64,000 nt of DNA from Clostridia bacterium (GTDB taxonomy: Bacteria > Bacillota > Clostridia > Oscillospirales > CAG-272): the NCBI GenBank assembly GCA_017461945.1, contig JAFTSB010000021.1:1-64000 (forward strand), given 5' to 3'. Shown in pieces: positions 51,664-60,906 of the stretch (positions within the stretch are counted from its first letter, which is position 1; every line of letters starts with the position of its first letter). The notes beneath the pieces are model-generated. The model was not told where the DNA came from. It worked only from the letters and a program-made list of their open reading frames with translations, and ran no database searches. Both the position numbers and the translations under genes were made by a program.

Positions 51664-51693
51664 TTATACACGCAAAGTGTGGTGTTTGTCAAG
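51664..51693 (-). promoter_or_regulatory. Promoter of rpmH
   Basis: Minus strand TTGACA (51688-51693), 18-bp spacer, TATAAT (51664-51669), 80 bp before rpmH. dnaA, normally divergent here, is absent and no cluster of DnaA boxes is seen. Confidence 0.82.
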
Positions 51694-51761
51694 TGTTTTT
51701 TTTATTTTAGGTAATTTTTTCTCATTTTTTGCCCAAAAAAGTTTCTTCTTTATACAATATA

Positions 51762-53093
51762 TCAAAGATAACCGTATTTATGGCGTTTGAAGACCACCAG
51801 CCAGGCGGTCATCAGAGTGGCCAACCCCTCGGCCACGCAGATCGAAAACCAGATGCCATCCAGCCCCAACAGCAAGGGGAGTAGCAGCACGGATCCCACC
51901 TGAAAGACCATCGTGCGGAAAAAGGAAATGACCGCAGAGATCACCCCATTGCCAAGGGCGGTGAAAAAGGACGAGCCGAAGATGCCGCATCCGCAAAACA
52001 GAAAGGACAAGGAATAGATAACCATACCGTGGGCCGTCATTTCCAGCAGGGCGGCATCGTATCCCACAAAGATCATGGACAGAGGGCGCGCCAGCGCGAC
52101 ACCGATCGCCGTGAGAACCGCACCGCCTGCCGCCACCAGCACCGTGCTTTTGCAAAGCAGGCTTTTCAGCTCGGGGCGGTTCTCTGCCCCATAGTGATAC
52201 CCGATGACGGGGGCAACGCCGATGCTGTAGCCAATAAAGATGGCTACAAAAATGAAATTGACATACATGATCACGCCATAGGCGGCGATCCCATCCTCGC
52301 CGGCGATATCCAGCAAGCGAAGATTATACAGCATCCCCACCAACGACATGGAGATGTTGGACATCAGCTCCGACACGCCATTGGTGCAGGTCTGCCACAG
52401 CACACGGCCGTAAAAGCGGAAGGGCACAAAGTGCAGCACGCGGTTCTTTTTGCCGAAGAAGTAGAAAAACGGCACAAATCCACCCACGCATTGGCTGACG
52501 GCGGTGGCCAGTGCGGCGCCCTCAATTCCCAAGGGGAAAATACCCACCAGCAAAAGATCCAGCACCATATTGGTCACACCCGCCCCTACCGTAACCACCA
52601 GCCCCAGCTTGGGGCGCTCGGCGGTGATAAGAAAGCTTTGGAACATGGTCTGCAGCATATAGGCCGGCAGGGCCAGCAAAATGATGCGGCCATAAGAAAC
52701 GCAATACTCCAGCAGCTCCCCCTCTGCCCCCAGCCAAGTGGAAATGGAACGCAGGAAGAAAATGCAAGGAACGGCCAACAACAAGCTGCCCACCACCACG
52801 ACGGCGGTCAAAAAGGTAAAATAACGCTTGGCATCGGCCTCCCTGCCCTCGCCCATAGCCTTGGAGACCACTGCCGTACCGCCTGTGCCGATCATAAAGC
52901 CAAAGGCTGACAGGATCATCAGCACCGGCATGATCAGATTAATGGCCGCAAAGGGTGTTTTACCCACAAAGTTGGATACAAAAAATCCATCCACCACACC
53001 GTAGATCGAGGTGAAGATCATCATCAGGATCGACGGCAAGGTAAAACGCAGAATACGCCGATAGGTAAAGTGATCGGACAATCGAATGGCCAT
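51762..53093 (-). CDS. MATE-family efflux transporter
   Basis: 443 residues from the ATG at 53093; an ATG six codons earlier overlaps the AAAGGAG site. About twelve membrane helices. MATE landmarks include LPSILMMIFTSIYGVVDGFFVS and MIGTGGTAVVSKAMGEGR in the N-lobe and IGYSIGVAPVIGYHYGAENR in the C-lobe. It exports cationic compounds using a Na+ or H+ gradient. It is 21 bp behind azlD on the same strand, so possibly co-transcribed with azlCD. Confidence 0.92.
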   Translation of the reverse strand: MAIRLSDHFTYRRILRFTLPSILMMIFTSIYGVVDGFFVSNFVGKTPFAAINLIMPVLMILSAFGFMIGTGGTAVVSKAMGEGREADAKRYFTFLTAVVVVGSLLLAVPCIFFLRSISTWLGAEGELLEYCVSYGRIILLALPAYMLQTMFQSFLITAERPKLGLVVTVGAGVTNMVLDLLLVGIFPLGIEGAALATAVSQCVGGFVPFFYFFGKKNRVLHFVPFRFYGRVLWQTCTNGVSELMSNISMSLVGMLYNLRLLDIAGEDGIAAYGVIMYVNFIFVAIFIGYSIGVAPVIGYHYGAENRPELKSLLCKSTVLVAAGGAVLTAIGVALARPLSMIFVGYDAALLEMTAHGMVIYSLSFLFCGCGIFGSSFFTALGNGVISAVISFFRTMVFQVGSVLLLPLLLGLDGIWFSICVAEGLATLMTAWLVVFKRHKYGYL

Positions 53094-53114
53094 GGGGGCT
53101 CCTTTCTTCAAATG

Positions 53115-53429
53115 TTATACAAAGGGCAGCAGCTCCACCAGAAATACGGTGGCACAGGCGGCCACCGCCACCACGGGGAGCTTGCACCGCATCAGCGACA
53201 GCACCACCGCCACCGCCAAAGCGGCCAGAGCCGACCAGATCACGTTGGTGGCCCCAAGAATGGCCGGAAAGGTCATCACCGACAGGGTGACATAAGGCAC
53301 ATAATATAAAAAGGAACGGATAAAGGGGCTTTTGATCTCGCGGCGGATCAGCACCAAGGGCAGCACGCGGATCAGATAGGTAACCACCGCCATGACCGCA
53401 ATGGCCAAAAAGACATTATGAACCGTCAT
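53115..53429 (-). CDS. azlD: AzlD family branched-chain amino acid export subunit
   Basis: 104 residues with three to four hydrophobic helices and the AzlD signature YLIRVLPLVLIRR plus FLYYVPYVTLSVMTFPAIL. It is the small partner of AzlC in leucine/isoleucine/valine export. Its ATG overlaps the AzlC stop (ATGA). Confidence 0.92.
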   Translation of the reverse strand: MTVHNVFLAIAVMAVVTYLIRVLPLVLIRREIKSPFIRSFLYYVPYVTLSVMTFPAILGATNVIWSALAALAVAVVLSLMRCKLPVVAVAACATVFLVELLPFV

Positions 53430-54163
53430 GAGGGCACCTCCTCGCTATGGGGTGCTACCACCGGAAACAGCCAAGCGGCCACGGCAGAAATCAGCACGGT
53501 CAGCAGTACGATGCGAAATCCCTCGGTGAGAAAGGTCAGGGAAAGTCGCTCTACGGCAAGGGTCAGCAGAGCGCTGGCCAGCATGGAGATCGCCACAACG
53601 CCGGCGATGACCTTGCTCTTACGGGCCGGTGGCAGGATGATGGCCAGGAACATGGCATACAGCGCCACGCCCAGGGCACCGGTGGCACGGGCGGGCAGCA
53701 CGTTGCCCAGCACAGCACCCAGCAGCGTGCCCAGCGTCCAGCCCGGCACGGCCACAGCAATAGCACCGTAGCTATAAGCAGGCGACAGCCGATCGGACAC
53801 GGCCATGGAGACGGCAAAGATCTCGTCGGTGACACCGTATCCGATCAAAAGCCGGTGCAAAAACGAGGTATCGGGTGCGATTTTTTGCGACAATGCGCAA
53901 GACATCAGCAAATAGCGGATGTTGATAACCAGTTGGGTAAAGGCCAGCTCCACATAGGTGGTTCCTGCCCCGATCAGGGCGATGGCGGCGGCCTCCCCCG
54001 CCGAGGTCAGATTGAAAAGTGACATCAGGGTAGATTGCAGGGCGGTCATTCCTGCACCGCTTGCCTGAATGCCCAGCGCAAAGGCCACGGCAAAGTAGCC
54101 AAGACCAATGGGCAATCCGTCACGCAGACCCCGAATGAACCATTGTTTGGTATCGTTGCTCAC
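53426..54163 (-). CDS. azlC: AzlC family branched-chain amino acid permease
   Basis: 245 residues from GTG at 54163 with AAGGAA upstream. AzlC features: GLRDGLPIGLGYFAVAFALGI, FNLTSAGEAAAIALI, NIRYLLMSCALS and YGVTDEIFAV. With AzlD it exports branched-chain amino acids. Promoter at 54197-54225. Confidence 0.94.
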   Translation of the reverse strand: MSNDTKQWFIRGLRDGLPIGLGYFAVAFALGIQASGAGMTALQSTLMSLFNLTSAGEAAAIALIGAGTTYVELAFTQLVINIRYLLMSCALSQKIAPDTSFLHRLLIGYGVTDEIFAVSMAVSDRLSPAYSYGAIAVAVPGWTLGTLLGAVLGNVLPARATGALGVALYAMFLAIILPPARKSKVIAGVVAISMLASALLTLAVERLSLTFLTEGFRIVLLTVLISAVAAWLFPVVAPHSEEVPS

Positions 54164-54196
54164 AAGATCATTCCTTTTTTATCAAATATCCCTCCT

Positions 54197-54225
54197 ATTG
54201 TAATCCATTCCGGCAGGAATGTCAA
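54197..54225 (-). promoter_or_regulatory. Promoter of azlCD with overlapping inverted repeat
   Basis: Minus strand TTGACA (54220-54225), 17-bp spacer, TACAAT (54197-54202). The inverted repeat CATTCC-GGCA-GGAATG (54206-54221) fills the spacer and touches the -35, a good operator position. Confidence 0.72.
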
Positions 54226-54399
54226 GAGGCAGGGCGGTTTGGGTGAGCGTGGGCGCCGCTCGCCCCGATATGTACAAGGTCGCGCCATACGCTCCGGTCA
54301 CAAAAACGCTTCAAGTGTTTCCTTGGGCTATTTGCAGCAAACAACTGCACGCTCTTGCAAAACGCTTGGGTAAAACCGAAGGCTTTGGACACATACTAT

Positions 54400-55356
54400 G
54401 TGGAAGGGGGTGGTTTTATTTTTTACCGTTTTGATCAAAAAAGCAATACCGTTGCGCCGTTTTCGCTCCCTACACTCCCCAATGTGGACGGATTGATATT
54501 GGGATACCTATCGGTGGCAGAGCTGGACGATGTAGCCGATGCGCTGGAGCTGCCGCCCCATACGGTGCAACAATGCCGTCGGGAGCTGCGCCATTTCCGG
54601 GGCGGCATGGAGGAAGGCGAGCGCTATCTGTTTGCCACCATTCGCCGTACCGGGGGAGATGCTATGGGAGAGGACGCCATCGCCCTTTACGTGGGAAAGC
54701 GGCTGTTTCTGGTGGTGGATATCCGTGACAGCGACGGCAGCACGCACCGCGCCTTTCAAGGTCTATTGCGCCGTTTTACCCCCACAACGGTCACAAAAGA
54801 ACGATTGATCGCCGCCTTTCTGGACACCTTGATCGACGGGGACAGCAAACTGCTGGAGGAATTGGAGTTCACCTTTTCGGAGCTGGAGGATGCAGTGCTG
54901 CGGGATGCCGCCGACGATGATTTTACCATTCGCTTGCTCCACCACAAGCAATACCTTTTGCTGTTGCACAATTATTACGAGCAGCTTATCGACATTGGGG
55001 AGACGCTGTTTGAAAACGAGAGTCGGCTGTTTGCAAGGGCCGAGCTGCGCCACTTCCACCGCTTTGTGGGTCGGGTAGAGCGCCTTTGCCGCACCGTGGC
55101 CATTCTGCGCGAGCAACTGAGCCAGCTGCGCGATGCCTATCAATCCACGCTGGACCTACGCCTTGGTCGCATTATGAAGGCCTTTACCGTTCTGTCGGCC
55201 ATTTGTCTGCCCCTATCGCTGATCGTGGGGTGGTATGGCATGAATTTTGATATGCCGGAATTTGGGTGGCGCTGGGGCTATCCTATGGTGGCGATTTTGT
55301 GCGCCGCGGTGGTGCTGATTTGCATTAAAATTTTCAAAAAACACCATTGGATGTAG
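54400..55356 (+). CDS. corA: CorA-family magnesium/divalent cation channel
   Basis: About 318 residues from GTG 54400. An in-frame ATG lies at 54355, and the best ribosome site (AAGGGGGTG, 54403-54411) instead points to an ATT codon at 54418, so the true start is uncertain. N-terminal alpha/beta domain, long coiled-coil stalk (residues ~150-260, rich in E/L/R), then the first membrane helix ending in the diagnostic GMN motif (WYGMNFDMPE) and a second helix near the C-terminus (MVAILCAAVVLICIKI). It forms a pentameric Mg2+ channel. The spacer before it (54226-54399) shows no other gene. Confidence 0.9.
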   Translation: MEGGGFIFYRFDQKSNTVAPFSLPTLPNVDGLILGYLSVAELDDVADALELPPHTVQQCRRELRHFRGGMEEGERYLFATIRRTGGDAMGEDAIALYVGKRLFLVVDIRDSDGSTHRAFQGLLRRFTPTTVTKERLIAAFLDTLIDGDSKLLEELEFTFSELEDAVLRDAADDDFTIRLLHHKQYLLLLHNYYEQLIDIGETLFENESRLFARAELRHFHRFVGRVERLCRTVAILREQLSQLRDAYQSTLDLRLGRIMKAFTVLSAICLPLSLIVGWYGMNFDMPEFGWRWGYPMVAILCAAVVLICIKIFKKHHWM

Positions 55357-55414
55357 GTAAAATGGAGGTTTTTTCCATTTATTTAAGGAAAAATGAATTT
55401 TTTAACTTTTTACC

Positions 55415-55443
55415 TTGCAAAACAGAAAAGGATATGCTATAAT
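55415..55443 (+). promoter_or_regulatory. Promoter of the citrate synthase gene
   Basis: TTGCAA (55415-55420), 17-bp spacer, TATAAT (55438-55443). Confidence 0.78.
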
Positions 55444-55484
55444 GTTACGCAATACCATTTCACACCGAAAGAGAGGTGTTTTTG

Positions 55485-56867
55485 TTGGCAGCCTTTGATA
55501 TGCTTCACCAATATGATGAGGAAAATGCCGAGATCCTGGAGGAGCTGGTAGCAGAATCCGAGCGCGGCTATCAGATCCCCAATGCTGAATTTGATAACTA
55601 CCGCGTCAAGCGCGGCTTGCGTGAGCCGGACGGCACCGGCGTGATGGCCGGCGTGACCCGCATTTGTAACGCCCACGGCTATGTCATCGACGAGGGCGCA
55701 CGCGCCCCTGTGGACGGCCGCCTGTACTATCGCGGCTATCGCATGAGCGACCTTTGCGAAAATTTTGTGGCAGAAAACCGCTTTGGCTTTGCCGAGTGCT
55801 GCTATCTGCTGTTTTTCGGCCGCCTGCCCACCGCCACCCAGCTGGAGCGCTTTACCACTCTGCTGGATCGCTATGCCCGTTTGCCTGCCCGATTTGACGA
55901 GGATATTCTGATGAAGGCTCCCTCGCCCTCGATTATGAATAAAATGGCAACCGGCGTGCTGTCGCTGTATGCCTACGACGACAACCCCGACGAGACCACC
56001 CTTTCCAATATGCTGCGGCAAAGCATGCAGCTGGTGGCCCGACTGCCCGTGATCGCGGCACACACCTATGCGGTATATCGCAACGTGTTCGGCGGCCACG
56101 GCTTGAACCTGCACAACCCCAAGGATGGCCTTGCCACCGCCGAGAACTTTTTGCGGATGCTCCGCCCCGACAAATCCTATACCGACGAGGAGGCCAAGCT
56201 GCTGGACCTGTGTCTGGTCATTCACGCCGAGCATGGCGGCGGTAACAACTCCTCCTTTGCCTGCCGTGTGCTTTCCTCCTCCGGCACCGATACCTATTCC
56301 GCCGTTTCTGCGGCCATCGGCTCGCTGAAGGGTCCCCGTCACGGCGGTGCCAACATTAAGGTGCAGGAAATGTTTGACTGCATCAAGGAAAACGTGCGCG
56401 ATTACAAGGACGACGAGGAGCTGATGAGCTTTCTTGCCAAGATCCTGCAAGGCGAGGCCAATGACCACTCCGGCCTGATTTACGGTATGGGGCACGCCAT
56501 TTATACCAAGTCTGACCCCCGTGCCGTGATGCTGAAGCAGCACGCGCGCTCGCTGGCCTGCAAAAAGGGCTATGGCGACGATTTTGCCCTGCTGGAATCC
56601 ATCGAGCGTCTGACCCCCGAGGTCTTTCGCCGCTATAAGGGCTTGGATAAGACCATGTGTGCCAACGTGGACCTGTATTCCGGCCTGATCTATCGGATGC
56701 TGAACATCCCTACCTTTATGTATACACCTTTGTTTGCCATTGCCCGTGCTTCCGGCTGGTGCGCGCATCGCATTGAGGAATTCATGACCGCCAAGCGGAT
56801 CATCCGCCCGGCCTATAAGTGCATTACCGGTCACCAGACCTACGTACCCCTGCATGAGAGAAAGTAA
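55485..56867 (+). CDS. Citrate synthase
   Basis: 460 residues using TTG at 55485, because GAGAGGTG ends 6 bases upstream; GTG 55476 and TTG 55482 overlap or crowd that site. Catalytic residues are visible: His in HAEHGGGNNSS, His in GMGHAIYTKSDPR, and Asp in CANVDLYSGLIY. It condenses oxaloacetate with acetyl-CoA. The ~90-residue N-terminal extension (ending GVTRICNAHGYVIDEG) is typical of the longer citrate synthases of gut Clostridia. No aconitase or isocitrate dehydrogenase lies near, so it may serve glutamate synthesis through a partial TCA branch. Confidence 0.95.
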   Translation: MAAFDMLHQYDEENAEILEELVAESERGYQIPNAEFDNYRVKRGLREPDGTGVMAGVTRICNAHGYVIDEGARAPVDGRLYYRGYRMSDLCENFVAENRFGFAECCYLLFFGRLPTATQLERFTTLLDRYARLPARFDEDILMKAPSPSIMNKMATGVLSLYAYDDNPDETTLSNMLRQSMQLVARLPVIAAHTYAVYRNVFGGHGLNLHNPKDGLATAENFLRMLRPDKSYTDEEAKLLDLCLVIHAEHGGGNNSSFACRVLSSSGTDTYSAVSAAIGSLKGPRHGGANIKVQEMFDCIKENVRDYKDDEELMSFLAKILQGEANDHSGLIYGMGHAIYTKSDPRAVMLKQHARSLACKKGYGDDFALLESIERLTPEVFRRYKGLDKTMCANVDLYSGLIYRMLNIPTFMYTPLFAIARASGWCAHRIEEFMTAKRIIRPAYKCITGHQTYVPLHERK

Positions 56868-56875
56868 TATGTCGC

Positions 56876-56911
56876 AAAAACGGCAAAACGCATCTGCGTT
56901 TTGCCGTTTTT
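56876..56911 (+). terminator. Terminator of the citrate synthase gene
   Basis: 17-bp perfect stem, arms 56876-56892 and 56895-56911, starting with AAAAA and ending TTTTT. Confidence 0.92.
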
Positions 56912-57099
56912 GTGCCAAGACGGTTGAGGATATTGGCATAGGGTTGGTGGCCGGGAGGTTGATCGCGGATGCGGACGAATATGGTTTCTCCCATGCTGTC
57001 AATGTGCGCAGCCGGGGGCGATAGAAACTCCGCGCGGCACCTCCCGGGCGCACGCGGTATGACGATAGCATCATCACACAAATTTCACAAATAAGGCTC
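56912..57099. other. Gene-free spacer with long-range complementarity
   Basis: No coding frame is convincing. CCGGGAGGT near 56952 is complementary to ACCTCCCGG near 57040, which could close a ~90-base stem-loop. Nothing else recognised. Confidence 0.35.
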
Positions 57100-57128
57100 T
57101 TGTAATTTCGCACATATAATGATATAAT
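57100..57128 (+). promoter_or_regulatory. Promoter of the heterodimeric ABC exporter
   Basis: TTGTAA (57100-57105), 17-bp spacer, TATAAT (57123-57128) with TG before it (extended -10). A second TATAAT lies at 57115-57120. Confidence 0.72.
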
Positions 57129-57130
57129 AG

Positions 57131-57142
57131 TTAGGTATCTAA
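57131..57142. promoter_or_regulatory. TTAGGTATCTAA, possible MarR-type operator
   Basis: A 12-bp near-palindrome with TTAG/CTAA arms directly after the -10, where a bound repressor would block initiation. MarR regulators often control such ABC exporter pairs and use this kind of site; no MarR gene is adjacent, so this is inference. Confidence 0.4.
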
Positions 57143-57175
57143 TTATTAAGGAGTATTCCTCCGGAAAGGAACGCT

Positions 57176-58933
57176 ATGTTAAAACGCCTGCTTGGCAGCG
57201 TACGGGAATTTAAAAAGCCCACTATCATCACGCTGATCTTTATCATTGGCGAGTCGATCATTGAAACGTTGATCCCCTTCGTCACCGCCGAGCTGGTCGA
57301 CACGATCAAGGAAAGCGCCAAGCTTTCTGACGGTTCGGGTATGCAAAAGGTGATCTCCACCGGCATCCTGCTGGCCATTATGGCCTTTGCCTCTCTGGCC
57401 TGCGGTGTGATTGCTGCCCGCAGCTGTGCCAAGGCCTCCTCGGGCTTTGCCAAAAACCTGCGTCACGATCTGTACGACCGTATCAATGCCTTTTCTTTTG
57501 AAAACGTAGACAAATTTTCCTCCACCTCGCTGGTCACCCGTATGACCACCGACGTGCAGAACGCCCAAATGGCCTATATGATGGTCATTCGCACCGCCAT
57601 CCGCTCTCCCTTGATGCTGATCTTTTCGGTGGTGATGTCCTTTGTGATGGGCGGCATGCTGGCCATGACCTTTGTGGTGATCATCCCCGTGTTGGCCTTT
57701 GGCTTGTGGCTGGTGGGCCGCAAGGCGATGCCAGCCTTTCGCAGTGTGTTTCGCAAATACGACCGTCTGAACGAATCCATTGAGGAAAACGTGCGCGGTA
57801 TGCGTGTGGTCAAGGGCTTTTCCCGTGAGGAATACGAAAAGCAGAAATTCGGCACCGCCGCCGAAAACATTCGCGGCGACTTTACCCGTGCCGAACGCAT
57901 TGTGGCGTGGAACCGCCCCATTATGCAGTTCTGTATGTATTTCAATATGATCTTTGTGCTGCTGGTGGGCTCTAAAATGGCTATTGAGGGCACCTCCGGC
58001 GTGGATGTGGGACAGTTGTCGGCCATGCTGACCTACGGTATGCAGGTGCTGATGTCTTTGATGATGCTTTCCATGATCTACGTCATTCTGACCATGTCCA
58101 CCGAATCTATGAAGCGTATTGACGAGGTGCTGTGCGAAAAGCCCTCTTTGGCCAACCCTGAAAACCCTGTGATGGCAGTGGCAGACGGCTCGATCGACTT
58201 TGACAACGTCAATTTCAAATACTCTGCCAAGGCCAAGCGCAATTCCCTTTCGGATGTGGATCTGCACATCCGGTCGGGCATGACCGTGGGTATCATTGGC
58301 GGTACCGGCTCCGGCAAAACCTCGCTGGTGCAGCTGATCCCCCGTCTTTACGATGCCACCGAGGGCACCGTTAAGGTCGGCGGAATGGATGTACGTGATT
58401 ACGATTTGGAGACATTGCGCGATGCCGTGGCCATGGTATTGCAGAAAAATCTGCTGTTTTCCGGCACCATTAAGGAAAACCTGCGCTGGGGCAACCCCAA
58501 CGCCACCGACGAGGAGATCGTGGAGGCCTGTCGCCTTGCGCAGGCGGACGAATTCGTCCAGGCCTTCCCCGACGGGTATGACACCTACATTGAGCAGGGC
58601 GGCACCAACGTATCGGGCGGCCAGAAGCAACGCCTTTGCATTGCCCGTGCCCTGCTGAAAAAGCCCAAGATTCTGATTTTGGATGACTCCACCAGCGCGG
58701 TGGACACCAAGACCGATGCTATGATCCGCGCAGGCTTTAAGACCTACATTCCCGAGACCACCAAGATCATCATTGCACAGCGCGTGGCCTCTGTGGAGGA
58801 GGCAGACCTGATCCTTGTCATGGAGAACGGCGCTGTGGCTGCCGCCGGCAAGCACAGCGAGCTGCTGGAGAGCTGTGAGATCTACCGCGAGATCTACACC
58901 CAGCAAACGAAGGGAGGCGAGGAGAATGAGTAA
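57176..58933 (+). CDS. ABC exporter subunit with degenerate ATPase site (heterodimer partner 1)
   Basis: 585 residues, GGAAAGGAAC upstream. Six-helix domain then ATPase: Walker A GGTGSGKTS, Q-loop VLQKNLLF, signature VSGGQKQRLCIA. The Walker B catalytic Glu is replaced by Asp (ILILDDSTSAVD) and the H-loop His by Gln (IIAQRVASV). These are the marks of the non-catalytic half of heterodimeric exporters such as TM287/288 or BmrCD. It overlaps the next gene by 8 bases. Confidence 0.93.
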   Translation: MLKRLLGSVREFKKPTIITLIFIIGESIIETLIPFVTAELVDTIKESAKLSDGSGMQKVISTGILLAIMAFASLACGVIAARSCAKASSGFAKNLRHDLYDRINAFSFENVDKFSSTSLVTRMTTDVQNAQMAYMMVIRTAIRSPLMLIFSVVMSFVMGGMLAMTFVVIIPVLAFGLWLVGRKAMPAFRSVFRKYDRLNESIEENVRGMRVVKGFSREEYEKQKFGTAAENIRGDFTRAERIVAWNRPIMQFCMYFNMIFVLLVGSKMAIEGTSGVDVGQLSAMLTYGMQVLMSLMMLSMIYVILTMSTESMKRIDEVLCEKPSLANPENPVMAVADGSIDFDNVNFKYSAKAKRNSLSDVDLHIRSGMTVGIIGGTGSGKTSLVQLIPRLYDATEGTVKVGGMDVRDYDLETLRDAVAMVLQKNLLFSGTIKENLRWGNPNATDEEIVEACRLAQADEFVQAFPDGYDTYIEQGGTNVSGGQKQRLCIARALLKKPKILILDDSTSAVDTKTDAMIRAGFKTYIPETTKIIIAQRVASVEEADLILVMENGAVAAAGKHSELLESCEIYREIYTQQTKGGEENE

Positions 58934-60842
58934 GCCTCAAATGCCAAAGCGTCCCAAGCCCAACCCTAAGGTACTGGGGCGTACGCTGAAGCTTTTGTTC
59001 CGTTATTATCCCGTTCTGGTGCCCGTCACCATCGTGTGCATTCTGATCTCTGCTGTTACAGCGGCACTCCCCCCTGTGTTTATGCAGCAGGTCATTGCCG
59101 ACATTACGCTGTTTCAAGAAACCCACGCCCCTTGGGAAACGGCTATCCAATCCATCTTGCCCAAGGTGTTGATGCTGGGCGGCTTTTATGTGATCTCCTG
59201 GATCGCCATTATTCTGCAGACCCAGTTCATGGCAGTGATCACCCAAGGCTTTTTGTGCAAGCTGCGCCGCACGATGTTTGACAAAATGCAAAACCTGCCC
59301 ATCCGCTATTTTGACACCCACAAGCACGGCGACATCATGTCCCGTTACACCAACGATATCGATGCCCTGCGCGAGCTGGTCTCCCAGTCGCTCCCCTCCT
59401 TGCTGCAATGCGTTGTTGTGCTGATCTCGGTCTTTTTTGTGATGCTGTACTTCAGCATCTGGATGACGTTGATCCTGCTTTGCGGCGTGGTGGTCATGGT
59501 GATCGTCGCCCGCAAGGTGGGCGGCGGCTCGGCCAAATACTTCATCCGTCAGCAAAAGGCCATGGGCAAGACCGAGGGCTTTGTGCAGGAGATGATGAAC
59601 GGTCAGAAGGTCATTAAGGTCTTTAACCACGAGGAGCAGTCCATCAAGGACTTTGAGGCCATCAACAATCAGCTCTTTGAGGATAGCACCAAGGCACACT
59701 CCTACGCCAACACCCTTGGCCCCATTATTGGTAACATCGGTAACATTCTGTATGTGATCATGGCGGTTTCGGGCGGCTTGCTGCTGCTTTCTAACATCCG
59801 CAACGTCAGCCTTGGCGGATTTGTGCTGCTGACCATTGATATCGTGGTTCCCTTTCTCAACATGGCCAAGCAATTCACGGGCAACGTCAATCAGGCCTCC
59901 CAGCAGATCAACGCTGTGGTCATGGGTATGGCAGGTGGCGCGCGTCTGTTTGAAATGATGGACGAGGAGCCCGAGCCCGACGACGGCTACGTCACGCTGG
60001 TCAACGCCAAGCTTGATGAGCAGGGCAACATCACCGAGACAACGGAACGCACCGGCATCTGGGCATGGAAGCACCCCCACGGCGACGGCACGTTGACCTA
60101 CACTCAACTGCGCGGCGATGTGCGCCTCACCGAGGTGGACTTTGGCTATGTGGAGGGTAAGACCGTGCTGCACGACGTAAGCGTGTATGCCGAGCCCGGT
60201 CAGAAGGTGGCCTTTGTGGGCGCTACGGGCGCCGGAAAAACCACCATCACCAATCTGATCAACCGCTTTTACGATATTGCCGATGGCAAGATCCGTTACG
60301 ACGGCATCAACATCAACAAGATCAAAAAGGATGACCTGCGCCGTTCCCTTGGCATTGTGCTGCAGGACACCAATTTGTTCACCGGCACGGTGATGGACAA
60401 CATTCGCTACGGCCGTCTGGATGCCACCGATGAGGAATGCATTGCTGCCGCCAAGCTGGCAGGCGCCGACGACTTTATCAACCGTTTGCCCGGCGGTTAT
60501 GAAACCGAGCTACAAAACAACGGTGCCAATCTATCCCAGGGGCAGCGCCAGCTGCTGGCCATCGCCCGTGCGGCGGTTGCCGATCCCCCTGTGATGATCA
60601 TGGACGAGGCCACCTCCTCGATTGACACCCGAACCGAGGCCATTGTGCAACGCGGCATGGATAAGCTGATGGAGGGCCGCACGGTGTTTATCATCGCGCA
60701 CCGCCTTTCCACGGTCATGAACTCCGATGTGATCATGGTATTGGATCACGGCCGCATTATTGAACGCGGCAATCACGAAAAGCTGATTGCCGAACGAGGC
60801 ACCTATTACCGCCTCTACACCGGCGCATTTGAGCTGGAATAA
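58926..60842 (+). CDS. ABC exporter subunit with intact ATPase site (heterodimer partner 2)
   Basis: 638 residues from ATG 58926 with GGCGAGGAG upstream. Six-helix domain, then a ~40-residue insert before the ATPase (around residues 355-400, including TERTGIWAWKHPHGDG). Walker A GATGAGKTT, Q-loop VLQDTNLF, signature LSQGQRQLLAIA (Q replacing the second G of LSGGQ), Walker B MIMDEATSSID with catalytic Glu and H-loop IIAHRLSTV. It supplies the hydrolysing site in the pair. Together they probably export drugs or peptides. A bidirectional terminator follows. Confidence 0.93.
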   Translation: MSKPQMPKRPKPNPKVLGRTLKLLFRYYPVLVPVTIVCILISAVTAALPPVFMQQVIADITLFQETHAPWETAIQSILPKVLMLGGFYVISWIAIILQTQFMAVITQGFLCKLRRTMFDKMQNLPIRYFDTHKHGDIMSRYTNDIDALRELVSQSLPSLLQCVVVLISVFFVMLYFSIWMTLILLCGVVVMVIVARKVGGGSAKYFIRQQKAMGKTEGFVQEMMNGQKVIKVFNHEEQSIKDFEAINNQLFEDSTKAHSYANTLGPIIGNIGNILYVIMAVSGGLLLLSNIRNVSLGGFVLLTIDIVVPFLNMAKQFTGNVNQASQQINAVVMGMAGGARLFEMMDEEPEPDDGYVTLVNAKLDEQGNITETTERTGIWAWKHPHGDGTLTYTQLRGDVRLTEVDFGYVEGKTVLHDVSVYAEPGQKVAFVGATGAGKTTITNLINRFYDIADGKIRYDGININKIKKDDLRRSLGIVLQDTNLFTGTVMDNIRYGRLDATDEECIAAAKLAGADDFINRLPGGYETELQNNGANLSQGQRQLLAIARAAVADPPVMIMDEATSSIDTRTEAIVQRGMDKLMEGRTVFIIAHRLSTVMNSDVIMVLDHGRIIERGNHEKLIAERGTYYRLYTGAFELE

Positions 60843-60883
60843 AAAAATCCCGTCATTCCTGCAGGAATGACGGGATTTTTTTT
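60843..60883. terminator. Bidirectional terminator
   Basis: Near-perfect palindrome with 17-bp arms (60843-60859 with 60864-60880), A-run and T-run outside; separates the ABC genes from the leftward LacI gene. Confidence 0.9.
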
Positions 60884-60906
60884 GATACGGTGCGGTGTTT
60901 TGGGGA

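Noticed and set aside
51585..51761. Replication origin upstream of rpmH
   Set aside because: Only one sequence near the DnaA-box consensus is seen, dnaA is absent and there is no AT-rich unwinding repeat set.
57179..58906. 575-codon frame opposite the first heterodimeric ABC gene
   Set aside because: His/Gly/Gln-rich shadow of a certain ABC transporter gene.
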